64,000 nucleotides of DNA from Cinnamomum chago (Eukaryota; Streptophyta; Magnoliopsida; Laurales; Lauraceae), in contig CP142460.1 in assembly GCA_038049695.1 (NCBI GenBank), positions 22,757,001 through 22,821,000 on the forward strand, written 5' to 3'. The position numbers and the translations under genes are program-made. Under the pieces are notes generated by a model. It searched no databases. It was not told the origin of the DNA and saw nothing but the letters and a program-made list of their open reading frames with translations. Below are positions 11,088 to 21,841 of the stretch, piece by piece (positions within the stretch are counted from its first letter, which is position 1; every line of letters starts with the position of its first letter).

Positions 11088-11353
11088 ATAAGGGGTCAGA
11101 GTTTTGCAGCCTGGGTCAGGTGAACTCAGATCCAATCCGTGTGGACCTAGTCCGACTCAATTCACCGATCAGGAAGCCCAGCCAACAGTTGCTCGCATCA
11201 AATTGGACCGCACAAATTTAAATATTGAAGCCATCAAAACTCCGATCGATGATCCAGCTTTGCCAACACACTCCAATCAATAAAATCTACACCACAGGTA
11301 AGTACATTCTTCATAGGGAGTTAAATTTTGATGTCCATGCATCCGAGTCATCA

Positions 11354-12139
11354 TGAAAATTTTTGGACACTTAATTGAAGTTCAAAGAATTTTGTATTAG
11401 TACAAATATGCAGATTGGTATTTTGCAAATGAGTTCTACTTTGAGCAATTTCTAACTTTGAATCAAGAAGACTTGACAGTTGATGAAAATACGCTCCAAT
11501 TTCGAGAGTTGCAAGATATATGTGAACTAGAAGAGAACAAAACAAATGATTTGGTTCGTCATATCAGAGGCTTGAGACTTAACATATTGGAGAAAATGAA
11601 TTACTGCAATACTCGTTAAGAAGCATACATATAAGTAATCCATGTCAAGCACATGCTTAAATGGTCTCGCATGCAACAAGGTAAGCCTGAAGAAAGAAAG
11701 AACCAACAAAGAACAAGAGCCCATGTTGTGGAGACACATTTTGCTAGAGAAGATAAGCCTACACTCATCATAAAGCGACTTCTCACCACAAATGAGAAAG
11801 AAAGGAGTGTGGAAACAGACTAAGAAGTTTCAAACATGAGTACGAGTAGAAGACAGGTTAGCTAATTTAGTTATTAACAATGGCAGTGCAATAAATCTTG
11901 TTGTGTAAAATATTATTACCAAGCTTCGTTGGCCAACTGAAAAGCTACCTAAATTCCATCAAGTCACAGGGTCTAATGATTCTATCATTTATGTGACTCA
12001 CAAATGTTTGGTATTCTTTAAGATTGGCAGTTATGAGGACAGGATTTGGTATGATATGATCCATATGAATATCGCTCGTATTCTTTTTGGACGACCATGG
12101 CTTTTTGATCGAGAAGTGCACAACGATAAAGTAAAGAGA
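11354..12139 (+). pseudogene. Element E2 gag and retropepsin-like region
   Basis: It begins MKIFGHLIEVQRILY, then FANEFYFEQFLTLNQEDL, QFRELQDICELEE and HMLKWSRMQQGK, closely parallel to E5. From 11857 a protease-like domain follows: LVINNGSAINL, YEDRIWYDMIHMNIA and FGRPWLFDREVHND. The catalytic D-S/T-G of retropepsins is replaced by N-N-G here (D-N-G in E5), so protease activity is doubtful. About six stops or frameshifts are present. The encoded polyprotein would have been a capsid precursor with its own protease remnant. Confidence 0.72.
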
Positions 12140-12149
12140 TGAACACATA

Positions 12150-13039
12150 TTTCTGTATGTAGAAAAGAAAACGGATTAGACTCCATCCATTGCAACTAAC
12201 AATAACATCTCCGTCTATATCATCACCTTCAACCGAAGATCCAAAGAGCGAGCAAAAGAAGAAAAAGAAATCGCTGACATTGAAGCAAAGATCAAAGAAC
12301 AAAAGACATCACGACAAAATCAGATGAAAAATCATGTAGAACTTCTAAGATGGATAATACTTCAGAAGAATTAGAAGACAATGGGGCCAAATTATTTGTG
12401 GATAGTGGTGATCAAAAGAAGCACGTAGCAAAGGCACCAGAGCCAAACATTGAAGACCTAGATATGGTTAGCAAGGAGACTAAACATCCAATGCATCTGA
12501 TTGTAATGCCACTTCCAGCAATTCCAATTGGTTCATCAGTGAACAATTAAATTATTCAGAAGGCATCAAAAGAAGAACCAATAGTTGAATTCCCCCATAT
12601 TTACTTCATCTTCGGAGATCAACGATATATATTAAAAGATTGTGATCTCTTAGTAAAAACTCAGCAATTGAAGCATCTATAATGGTCAGATCACACATCC
12701 AAGCTAAATACAACATCAGAATAAGAAATATCTCCAATGTACTTCTAAGTAGAGGAAAAGATTGAATCAAGCTTCCAATCATGTCAAGAGAATGAAGATC
12801 AATAAGAGAAACAGAAGTTTGTGCGATTAATTTTTGACCCATGAGGACATTTACAGAACTCCAAGATGGGGAGAACTGATGCAGTCCAAGCCCATAGATC
12901 TGGCAGTTTATTGAGCCCATGGCAAAACCATCCGCTCTCTGATTACTGCTTTCGACTTCCAGCTTTTGAATCCAAATCTCTATCACCATTATAGCGCTAC
13001 TAACTCGCTAGAGTCGTGTTTTTCCAAGCCAAAGAGAGT
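12150..13039 (+). pseudogene. Element E2 linker, gag tail and chromodomain-end remnant
   Basis: An acidic linker (SEELEDNGAKLFVDSGDQKK) and HPMHLIVMPLP lead into the PHIYFIFGDQ motif. Near 12835 the FVRLIFDP..GHLQNSK tail ends in a purine tract and a TGATGCAG that looks like an LTR start at about 12878. Instead of a full LTR, 130 bp follow encoding DFQLLNPNLYHHY and NSLESCFSKPKRVDA, the residues that end the chromovirus polyprotein at 46980-47060. A second purine tract then meets the true LTR at 13040. Confidence 0.7.
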
Positions 13040-13469
13040 TGATGCAATACGGACCAAGCCCAAGTCAACTGGGCCAACCAATTGACCCATTGGTCAACCT
13101 GGTCCATTGGGTTCAACCTGCAGGCCCAATTTAACTGAGAGTTACTGTGGATGTTTATTCCTATTCCTATTTCTATTTTCTGTTGTTAATTGATTAGGAT
13201 TGCTAATTTCTAAGTTTTCTCTTTTATTTATGTTTCTTTAACTAATTAGGAAAGTTTTAGTTGCTAAGGGAGAAGATCCATCCTATATATAGAGGACATG
13301 CCCCATTGTAAACTTATGCTTATTATAAATTAAAGAATTCTATTAGTTTCTCTCCACTTATGATCATTGTTATGGTCATGAGTGTGCCCTTGTGCTTGAA
13401 TCCTTCTTTGGATTCGATCAACCCCATCTAAGGCATTGACTATTCGATCGTGGATCCAAGGCTGTGCCA
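13040..13469 (+). repeat. Element E2 3' LTR
   Basis: 430 bp from TGATGCAATACGGACC to GGATCCAAGGCTGTGCCA, clearly related to the LTRs at 42820-43206 and 47061-47445 (CTTGAATCC..TTTGGATTCGATC, CGATCGTGGATCC). A TATATATA box lies at 13284-13291. Confidence 0.8.
13284..13291 (+). promoter_or_regulatory. TATA box of the E2 LTR
   Basis: TATATATA is followed by GAGGACATGCCCC, in the usual U3/R position. Confidence 0.5.
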
Positions 13470-13928
13470 GCTTAGTTATCGGGTTTTCTTAAACATGATT
13501 CATATACTAAACTTGGCGCTGCAGATGACGAGCACTCAGCCTTTCTTTAAGGACCAACAGGAGTACCACGAGTGGTGAGCAAACAACATAGTTTAGAATT
13601 GTAGCTTCATGCACATGAGAGCCATCACATTTTGGATTAGCTTCTTTTGTATATCTTTTTTAATGGCCCTGTCATGGCCATGTTTGTAATAAATGAATTC
13701 TCTCTTTTGGATATTCAACTTTAATATTATGAAAAGACTCTTGGAATTTTGCTTATGCTCTGTCACATTGTCTATGTTTGTCTGAATGGGTTGATACAAG
13801 CTTCTGCTGTAATTTTTTAAAAGTGATGGAACTTGACATAACCTCACATCTTTGATGAGAAAAATTAATTATAATGTAAGCCTCGAAAGGAAGACTTCCC
13901 AGGAAATCTGGTTTCGGGGCGTGATAGT
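13470..13928 (+). mobile_element. LTR S3 fragment, right end
   Basis: GCGCTGCAGATGACGAGCACTCAG parallels TTACTGCAGGTGGG..GCTCAGCACG of LTR S4, and the end TTTCGGGGCGTGATAG corresponds to the GGGTCGTGACA end of chromovirus LTRs. It continues the LTR begun left of the E2 insertion. Confidence 0.55.
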
Positions 13929-13940
13929 ATCAGAACAAAA
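13927..13940 (+). promoter_or_regulatory. Probable primer binding site after LTR S3
   Basis: ATAGTATCAGAACA directly after the LTR end resembles TGGTATCAGAGC with substitutions. This makes S3 a 5' LTR with an internal stub rather than a solo LTR. Confidence 0.45.
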
Positions 13941-14121
13941 GGAGAATAGAAAAGGATTTATTTCAAAGGAATCCATAGTTCCATTGTGGTCGACCCTCCC
14001 TTCTTCATTTACAATATCATACAGCTCTTGAATCCCTTGATTTCAGGGATATCAAATCATATCATGATCTTATCTAATCTTACAAGGATATACATGAGTG
14101 ACTCGGTAAACCTAGACCCAT

Positions 14122-14215
14122 ATGACCCGACCTGAACCTGACCTTACCTTACCCAATTACATGTTGTAAACCAATAATTTGAATGTTACTACTAGTTTTA
14201 AGATACATATAGTCA
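14122..14215 (+). repeat. 94-bp direct repeat, left copy
   Basis: It begins ATGACCCGACCTGAACC and ends ACATATAGTCA; the right copy is at 15816-15909 with about three mismatches. The two copies flank LTR fragment S4. Confidence 0.9.
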
Positions 14216-15815
14216 CTACTACTACTTTAAGTGGACCCCTGGGCGACCATGGAGGAGTGGGACATCTGGGAATTTTACTAGTGGGACCCACTGATCAATG
14301 CATTCAAACACAGCCAGGCGTGACATAGAACAGAAAGCAGTAAACATCGTTTCTGGCTTGTGGACCCCAGAATATGATCTGATGATGGATCAGATCCGAT
14401 GGGTTGATGGTGTAACCTTGGGCGACCATGACCTAGGAGGCTGATCTTAGTTTAGTTGAGTGGGACCCACTGGATGATATATCATGGTATTCAGGCAGAA
14501 ACAGTATACTATTCTATGTTCTGTATGAATTATAGATGGAACTTGATAGAGGAAACTACCCTGGACTTTACATGTAATTACAATTCAACCTCTACGCCCA
14601 GGCAAAGCAAGGGTTGTGTGCACAGTGATTTAATTACAAGGATTGTTATCAATTAATTAGGTTTTAATTAATTGGTTGGACTTGATTAGTAACGATGTGT
14701 TTATATTATAGTGTGGGCCACTCTTATACCATTCAGTAACAATTATCGTTAGGAGTGGGGCATCAATTAGGGAAGTGTATAAGGGTTGGATCCACACTAC
14801 GGTTGTATAAATTATTAATAATGAATTATGGTTGTTATATGATCATGAAATTGTACACTTGGTCCCAGACTTGGGATGTTGGACTTAGTGTCCGAGCCGT
14901 ATAGTGGCTAGTCCTTAGTGGACGTGTCTGATGAGACAGGGTCATAGTGACCGGTATACATGTATACCATGGGCCTTTGAGGCGTGGTAATGTGCATGGG
15001 CACGGATATATATATATATATGTGGATGTATTTTTTTTATGGCATTTAATATATTGATTCAAATATGTTAATCATGTGATATTATGTTTTATGCTGCTTA
15101 TGTAATTAGGAACATTCATTCACCAGTAATACCGATGTTGTGTTGCCCCCTTCAGGTAATCTTACTGCAGGTGGGACAAATCAGGATGGCGCTCAGCACG
15201 TAAATTTTGGCATGCGTGGCTGAAGGGAGAGAACGAGAAATATTTAAATAAGTGATAGAAGGATTAGCTTTTGTTTAGCAATTTGTTTAATGTTTAGTAC
15301 ATTATTAATTTGAGTTAGAACATAGAGATTTGGATTATTCAGAGATTATTGATATTGTTTGATTTTTATAAATTAATTGGAATTAATCATGTGATATTAT
15401 GTTTTATGCTGTTCATGTAATTAGGAACATTCATTCACCAGTAATACTAATGTTGTGTTGCCCCCTTCAAGTAATCTTCCTGCGGGTGGGACAAATCAGG
15501 ATGGCGCTCAGCACGTAGATTTTGGCATGCGTGGTTGAAGGGAGAGAACGAGAAATATTTAAATAAGTGATAGAAGGATTAGCTTTTGTTTAGCAATTTG
15601 TTTAATGTTTAGTACATTATTAATTTGAGTCAGAACATAGAGATTTGGATTATTCAGAGATTATTGATATTGTTTGACTTTTATAAATTAATTGGAATTA
15701 TAGTTTGATTTAAATGCCAAATCTCTTATGTGAATAATTTGATAAATGAATGGTAAACATTGCCAAGTTATCATGATCCGGATTTCCGACAGGGCCCCGG
15801 AATTTGGGTCGTGAC
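14216..15815 (+). mobile_element. LTR fragment S4, chromovirus-type
   Basis: Non-coding, about 1.6 kb, ending CCGGAATTTGGGTCGTGAC(A). The end motif and phrases shared with S1 and S3 (GACCATG, GTGGGACCCACTGAT, GCAGGTGGGAC, TTTAAATAAGTG) mark it as a long LTR. The expected start TGTCACGACCC is missing, so the left part is deleted. It holds a 315-bp tandem duplication and a short TA repeat at 15006-15021. Confidence 0.55.
15070..15699 (+). repeat. 315-bp tandem duplication in LTR S4
   Basis: Units start AATCATGTGATATTATG at 15070 and 15385 and are about 97 percent alike by eye. The duplicated block includes the GCAGGTGGGACAAATCAGG segment found once in related LTRs. Confidence 0.92.
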
Positions 15816-15909
15816 ATGACCCGACCTGAACCTGACCTTACCTAACCCAATTACATATTGTAAACCAATAATTTGAATGTTACTACTAGTTTTAAGATAC
15901 ATATAGTCA
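15816..15909 (+). repeat. 94-bp direct repeat, right copy
   Basis: Partner of 14122-14215; it follows the GTGACA end of the LTR fragment directly. Confidence 0.9.
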
Positions 15910-16656
15910 TTATATAATGGTAATTTTGAGGCTCTGTGTTAAATTATCCTTCCAGCTACAAGAAGTGATGAATATCGCACTTGCCCCAAGAAAAACTAAA
16001 TGTCTATAATTTATTTCAGATTCAATGAAAATATCAAATTTATATATTTTTATTATTGTTCTTATTTTTTAAAAATCTTTGCAATTCTTTATGACTGGCA
16101 TGCCCATACTGGTCCGGCATGGACTGCAAACCAGCACGGTCTCAACTGGTAATTTAGGCCTCAGCGATTCCACAAGCATACATCAAGACAAAGCCCACTA
16201 TCAGAGAACTATGGCGACATATGAAAAAAAAAAAAAAAAAAAAACATGACAATTTGGGTAAACGAAAAAAAGAAACAAAATTACATCTAAATTACATCAT
16301 CAGACATGAAATTTTTATCAATCCCTTGTTTTTTGTCATCACTCTGCAGCATGGTTTGCATCCGTTGTAAGGTAGCAGAGTCTGACCTCCATTAATTTAG
16401 AACAATCCTTAAATCTCATTGAAGATAAAATTATATCCGAATGGAGTATTCCAATTATGTAGAACCAAGGATATGGTTTTTAAAGAATCGTTATCCTCAA
16501 TCAAACTTCCTAGAAGATTTGGACAAAGACCCTGAAAGCTTCCCTAAATAGTGGCATGATATTTACAACCAGAAATCCTTCCTATCGCCTTAGTTGAATT
16601 ATTTCTATGAAAAAATGAGTGACATCATATTAGAAATGTAAGAAAAATGTCTCCAT

Positions 16657-16660
<4 letters not shown>
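15910..16660. other. Unassigned intronic stretch
   Basis: No gene or element boundary recognised. It contains an A-run at about 16225-16244. Searched on the minus strand for further hydrolase exons; none seen. Confidence 0.5.

Positions 16661-16712
<52 letters not shown>
16661..16712. repeat. TG/AG compound microsatellite
   Basis: About 17 TG units followed by about 9 AG units, starting 16 bp from the end of the hydrolase exon at 16728, within the adjoining intron. Confidence 0.95.
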
Positions 16713-16727
16713 CAACAGTTTCCTTAC

Positions 16728-16800
16728 AGCCTTTAAAAAGAAGTAGCTGATCCGCTTTTGCGCTCCTGGAACCAGTGTGGGATCCCAGACCCTTTCAAAC
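16728..16800 (-). CDS. Proline iminopeptidase-like exon, downstream
   Basis: A 73-bp exon with acceptor CTACTTGCTCCAG and donor GTAAGGA. Its first base G completes the Met codon left open by the exon at 41591. It then encodes FERVWDPTLVPGAQKRIS and YFFLKA in frame. The family continues from LHYM into FERVWDP, so sequence and phase both fit. It lies just upstream, in gene orientation, of a TG/AG microsatellite inside the next intron. It is too short to stand out as an ORF. The 24.8-kb separation from the preceding exon is unusual but consistent with the inserted elements between them. Confidence 0.75.
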
Positions 16801-17245
16801 CTGGAGCAAGTAGATGACAAAAAGTAGAAATAAAAAACACAAGGAATAGTGTTGTCTTCTCTTCCACACAAGCAGAAAAATACAGAAAAACCTAAGCCCA
16901 CGTTTAATTTGAAAAATAAAAAGTATACTTCATTAAATCAACAGTAGAGCCCACATATGATCAATTAAAACCCTCAAACGCTTCCTCCTTCACACCTAAA
17001 GGGTGAATTGGTAGGCTTCCAATTTGATACCCATCAGACCAGTATTCACCATTAGATTCAACCAGCACGTATTCACCAATTTTAATGGCTTGGATTGGTC
17101 ATTAGTGAGTCCCATATGGGATATGCTTTTACATTTTTTATCAGTAGCTACTTTTTTAAATGTAAGCATGATCTTATTTGAAACTTTTACAAAATGTCAA
17201 AAATAGCAGTTGGCTACAAAAATTGGCCAGTTTCCACACTCATGT
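16801..17245. other. Unassigned intronic stretch
   Basis: Contains the polypyrimidine/acceptor region of the exon at 16728-16800 (minus strand). Otherwise no recognisable gene or element. Confidence 0.5.
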
Positions 17246-17320
17246 TAGTTCTATCATCATCATCATCATTGTCATCATCATCAAAGCTTTGTCCCAAATA
17301 TGTTGGGGTCGGCTACTTTA
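17246..17320 (-). mobile_element. RTE LINE 3' end, 5'-truncated
   Basis: On the minus strand, AGTAGCCGACCCCAACATAT and TTGGGACAAAGCTTTGATGATG match the last bases of the RTE element at 52040-52098 (ADPNIVGTRL stop, then ATG repeats). Only about 65 bp of the 3' terminus plus its trinucleotide tail remain. Confidence 0.75.
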
Positions 17321-18318
17321 ATTTTTTATTTTTTTGGGGTAGAAAGCTACATGAAATATATATTTATATTTACATATTATTTCTACTTATACATATTTAC
17401 AAATAATATAAAAACTTTATATAAACTTGATGTCGGGGAAGCAACACAGCGTGATAGAACCCAGTTATAATGTTTGCTGAGAAGGGGCTGGCTATGATTT
17501 CCCATATCAGCAACATGTAGTAAAGGCACAACTCTTACGTTAAAACATAAACAAGGAGTCCCACACCATGAAGGGAGTAAGGACCCAACCCTGAAAATTT
17601 CATCTTTCATAATATTTAATTATGTTCTATTGTTTTAAATGAATAAATAATAATTAATGCATAAAGAAAATATGATAGGATCGGCCAAGGTAATTAGGGC
17701 CTTAATCATTATCATTAGCAATTAATTAATTTAATTTAATAGATATTAATGGGCGGCCATGCATAAAACTAATTAAAAAATATGAATGATGATGTGGGTC
17801 CCACATGGGACACACTAAAGTTGCACAGCCAGGTATTGGTTGTGCTAGGCCTTAGGTCATCCTATTTGAGTCATATTAAGAAAGCTAGTCGATAAAGGGC
17901 ACTGAATTAGGGAGTCATGCTGACCATTCAAAAAAAAAAATAGGGAGTCATGCTAGGAAAGATGGAGGACCTAGACTCCAACATAAATTATAAGAGGAAT
18001 GAAGAAATCCCAAAAGGGAGTTACACGCCCAATATGGAAGTAATTCTCATACAATTAAAATAAGCAATAGCCAATAAGAATTCAAACTAAAATAGAATTA
18101 GAAAGAAGACCTTCCCTCTCAGTTATAATAAGAAGCCAACCTCAAGTCCGTATGAGAGTTACACACCCATTAGTGCAATTAGAATTAACATGAGCCAATG
18201 AGACTTGCAACTTGAATAGAATTGGAAAGATGACCTCTCCGCCAGGATTATACATCCTAGTTGCAATTAAACTCAAGAGCCCTAAAGCCTATATGTGTTG
18301 ATCGCCCAAAATCCCTTA
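17321..18318. other. Unassigned intronic stretch with a diverged tandem repeat
   Basis: At about 18019-18250 a roughly 130-bp unit (GAGTTACACnCCCA, AGCCAATnAGA, ATAGAATTnGAAAGA) is present twice with strong divergence. No coding sequence recognised. Confidence 0.45.
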
Positions 18319-18394
18319 GGTTGTGTTTGGTTCAACTTCTTAGAAATCAGAAGTGCTTTAATAAAAGTAGCTCTTCGGAAGCTATTTATTTAAA

Positions 18395-18794
18395 TGATGT
18401 GGACGAGGGATGGAGGGGGAGGTCAGGCTTTCGCCTAAAAATCTTGGCCTTGTGCCAAACTCCCTATCACAGGAGAGGAGAAGAGAAAACTAGGGGAACC
18501 CTAAAAGCAAGACATTTGTCTTTTCATTATATCAATAATCTTTTCTAACTTCAAAAGAGGCATTACAATGATTTAAATAAGAAAAGGAAAAACCGAAAAA
18601 TGATATGACCATCCAAATACATCACTGGCCAAGATTAAAACGTCTGACTAAAAACAAGTTAAAACATAATTAAGACCCTGAATAACATAAACTAAATGGG
18701 CTAGTAGGTGGGTTGGGCCCATTCACTGGTTGAGATAGATGGGCTGGGCCATTGGCTGGTCGACCCATGGGAACCATGGGTCTGTTCTGCATCA
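18395..18794 (-). repeat. Element E3 3' LTR
   Basis: Minus-strand TGATGCAGAACAGACCCATGG to ...CGTCCACATCA. It shares TTAAAACATAATTAAGAC and GTCAGGCTTTCGCCT (plus sense) with the partner LTR. Confidence 0.85.
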
Positions 18795-18894
18795 ATTCCT
18801 CCCAAGAAGGGGAGAACTCGACCTCAAGTTTTGTAGATGTCCTACAGCGTCAAAGACCCATCATATGAACTTCTGAGGTGCCGGTTGATTTCTG

Positions 18895-19365
18895 TCATCT
18901 ATGCATAGAGTGGAGATCTCATACAATCTCATAGGACCGGATTTTGTTGGGATACACGATTGAACCTTTGAATACTTCAATTGTTGAATCTGCATCATTA
19001 ATCCCCAAAGATAAAATCAATGTAAGGGACTTCAACGGATGGATCATCTTGTGGATAATAACTAATTTGTTCTCCGATGTCTCAATTGGCTTTTTTGAAA
19101 GCGGCATGACGATCAAATGCAATAGATGTCCATTTTCCTTACTAACCATATTTGCACATGTCTACTTCATTTACTGTCTGCATTTATTGATCAACACTGT
19201 CAACTCCAATGTCTCCTGGTTCTTGTTCTTGCATCTCTATGTCAACTTTGAGATCCTCTGCCATGGGTTCCACAGCAAGGAGGTTTGTTGTGACTTTGAT
19301 TTTTGGCAAGACCATTAAACCACGCGTTCAACACAAATTGCTTCCCAATATGCTTTATGCATAGT
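18895..19365 (-). pseudogene. E3 gag, C-terminal remnant
   Basis: Includes MVSKENGHLLHLIVMPLS and KKPIETSENK, matching the VSxExxHPMxLIVMPLP linker of E2 and E5, and the PHIDFIFG-equivalent around 19010. The frame is broken. It ends at the LINE target-site duplication. Confidence 0.65.
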
Positions 19366-19593
19366 CCTTTTTTTATGTTATTTTTGAATAGTTACTTTCA
19401 TTATTAAATCAGCAAGCAGTACAAGAGATGAATACTGACAAGCTAAAACAGGAACGCAAAAAACGAAGGAAAAACTAAGGTCCTCATGACAAAATACAAG
19501 GGTCCTAGAAAGAAAAGGCTAACTCCTTCCAATGCATTATCTGATCTGAAGAGCAGCCTTTGAATGACGGACTGATGGACACCCACAAAGCAA

Positions 19594-20458
19594 CTAGAGT
19601 CTTAGTCTTCTCCACCAAGCACCTCTCATTGGTACCCACCCCTTCGAACCATCATGAATTCCTTTCCTTCCATATTGTCCAAAGGACAGCAAGAAAGGAA
19701 AGTCTCCATAATTCTTTTCCTCTAGGAGCCCCATTAGGAGCCTTCCAAGCCTAGAAGAGATCTGGCAGGGACTTTGGAAAGAACAAGCAGCAGTCAAACC
19801 ACTTCACCACCGATCTCCATATAAACTGGGCTGTTTTACAGTTCAGCAGTAGATGGTCCACTAATTCCTCACAGTTCAGCAGTAGACATGAAGCAGCCAT
19901 TGACCACAATCCTCCCCCTCCTCCGAAGGTTGTCCAATGTTAGAATTCTTTTCCGAAGGGCCAACCACCCAAAGATAACCCTTGGCGGAGCCTTAATCTT
20001 CCAAATACTACTCACGGCTTTATTCTCTCTCATAATGGTAAATAACATCGAGAAGAAAGAAGAGATTGAGAAGCACCCATCTTTTGAGGCTGTCCACCCC
20101 CTCTCATCCTCCCCTCCTTCCCCAATTTGTATGCCGTTGAGAAGGTTTAGGATCCAAAGGAATTGGGATTCCTCGTTCTCTTTAAGATTCCTCCTTAACA
20201 TGAGGCTCCAGACCACCTGCCTTCCAATTATTGACAGATAGGCTTTAACCTTAGCTTTCTTGTCCACAGCACAATTAAACAAATCCAGAAACTGGGCAGC
20301 CAAAGTCCTGTCTCCAACCCACCGATCTTTCCAAGAAAGAACTCTCTCCCCCGACCCGTTATGATACTTAACATTCTCCATATAGGCCATTTTAACTGAA
20401 AGGATTCCTTTCCATATTGCTGACGCCTTTTTTGGGGCATCCTTAACGTCCCATCCAT
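19594..20458 (-). pseudogene. LINE ORF2, C-terminal zf-RVT region
   Basis: Frames 20458-20228 and 20390-19869 overlap after a shift and hold GSGERVLSWKDRWVGD, the aromatic FSISSFFSML block and WKIKAPPRVIFGWLALRKR followed by ILTLDNLRRRG. This is the zf-RVT-type end of plant LINE ORF2, and the remaining bases to 19366 are 3' UTR. Confidence 0.8.
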
Positions 20459-20469
20459 ACCTTCAGAGG

Positions 20470-20808
20470 CTATACTTCATTTCCAAAACTTGTCTCCATA
20501 GGCCACCCAATCCTTCTCCTATTCATTAGTCTAAGAGGTCTGAATCTGATACTCAATCCCCCTTCTTCTTTGGGTCTGCAGATCAAACCCAAGTCCATCA
20601 AGTGATACTTCTTCTGAAGACTGTTACCATACCATAAGAATTCTCTCTGCAGCCTTTCTAATCTCTTAATAACTAAAGCTGGGCATTTAAAGAGGGAGAA
20701 AAAATAAACTGGCAAATTCAACATAACTGATTTGATAAAGGTGACCCTTCCTCCAATGGACAAGTAACTAGTTTTCCATGCCGACAGTTTCCTCTCAACC
20801 CTCTCCAC
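20470..20808 (-). pseudogene. LINE ORF2, thumb/connection
   Basis: An open frame of 112 codons: KLSAWKTSYLSIGGRVTFIK, LNLPVYFFSLFKCP and RLQREFLWYGN. These are the standard blocks after the LINE RT catalytic core. Confidence 0.82.
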
Positions 20809-21308
20809 AACCCGGTTCTACATCGATTTAGTTATAGACCCCAAACACAAGCCGCCCTAGATAGGACACCAGCAAGTCTCCCATCCTACACCTCAAAATC
20901 TCTGCTTATTTTAGGAGCTTGGACTTCTCAGCCCTTATCCCAATCAACTCACTTTTGAAGAAGTTGACTTTTAAGGCCCGACACGACTTCAAAGCAAAAG
21001 AGAGTAGTGTTAAAGTTTTTTATCTGATCTTCACTTTCTCCAAAAAAGATGTGTATCATCAGCAAATTGCAGGTGATTAATTGACGGAGCTATTTCTAGC
21101 CACATTTAAGCCTTCGAAGAGACCCCCCCGACCGCCCCTTGTATCATTCTACCCAAAGCTTCAGCCACGATTAGAAATAGAAAAGGGGACAGAGGGTCCC
21201 CTTTTCAATTGGAAATAAACCTTTTGGAGGCCATTAATCATGATAAAGACCCAGGCAGAAGAGACACACTCCTTAACCCATTTCCTCCATTTTTTCCCAA
21301 AGCCTGTT
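20809..21308 (-). pseudogene. LINE ORF2, reverse transcriptase second half
   Basis: Past element D the minus strand continues KWRKWVKECVSSA, QLKRG, PFLFLIVAEALGRMIQ and INHLQFADDTHLF. The FADD catalytic motif is intact although nearby frameshifts separate the blocks. Confidence 0.8.
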
Positions 21309-21356
21309 TGATGGGAGCCTGGCCCAATTGCGTGATAAGGGCTGAGTCATTGGCCC
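21309..21356 (+). repeat. Element D 5' LTR remnant
   Basis: TGATGGGAGCCTGGCCCAAT and the next 28 bases match the first 48 bases of the 3' LTR; homology then stops at an A-run. Confidence 0.85.
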
Positions 21357-21841
21357 AAAAAAAAAAAAAACACATCCCCATCTTCAAACCCAAACCCACT
21401 ATCCCTCCTCGTCCCATAAAAAAATTGGAGAAAAGGAGCATAGAAGAAGAGAGGATTCCAGGCCCAATCGTGTAGCTCTAGTCACGTCGGCCCGTCCAAC
21501 TATTCATATCGTTGTCGCCTCATCAGCTTTTGCAAGCCTTCTTCTCAAGCACCAAACCCATCATAGAAGGAAGCTATCATTCTCTCACCACCAATCCCAT
21601 TTCAGTAAGTGTACAAAAGCTTACAAAAGATTCTTGAAATTGATTCAGGCAGAAAGTTTATGATATTTACATCAAATGCCATTCCCTTCTTATTTTACAA
21701 AAGAAGGCAAAAGGTTTGGTTTAATTACACCAAGCCATCAAAGAGGTGACTTGCTCATCTGTGTGGTGAAGAAAAAGAGAAAGTAAAAAAAACAAACAAA
21801 AGAAGAAAAAATACAAGAGCATTGTTCCTGGCATAACTAGC

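Larger units (their letters stand above)
11088..13469 (+). mobile_element. Element E2: gag-protease LTR element, 5' end unclear
   Basis: A leader (11088-11353), gag with a retropepsin-like segment, the shared gag tail, a chromodomain-end remnant and a 3' LTR are seen in that order. There is no reverse transcriptase or integrase core. The base pairs after the LTR are GCTTA, but no matching left duplication was found, so the left border is unproven. Confidence 0.7.

Noticed and set aside
13593..13847. 84-codon minus-strand frame with VHEA-like residues, considered as a hydrolase exon
   Set aside because: The region aligns with LTR interiors (S1, S4) and no other family block follows.
10813..16712. 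GA and TG runs as possible CRISPR-like or regulatory arrays
   Set aside because: Simple microsatellites without spacers.
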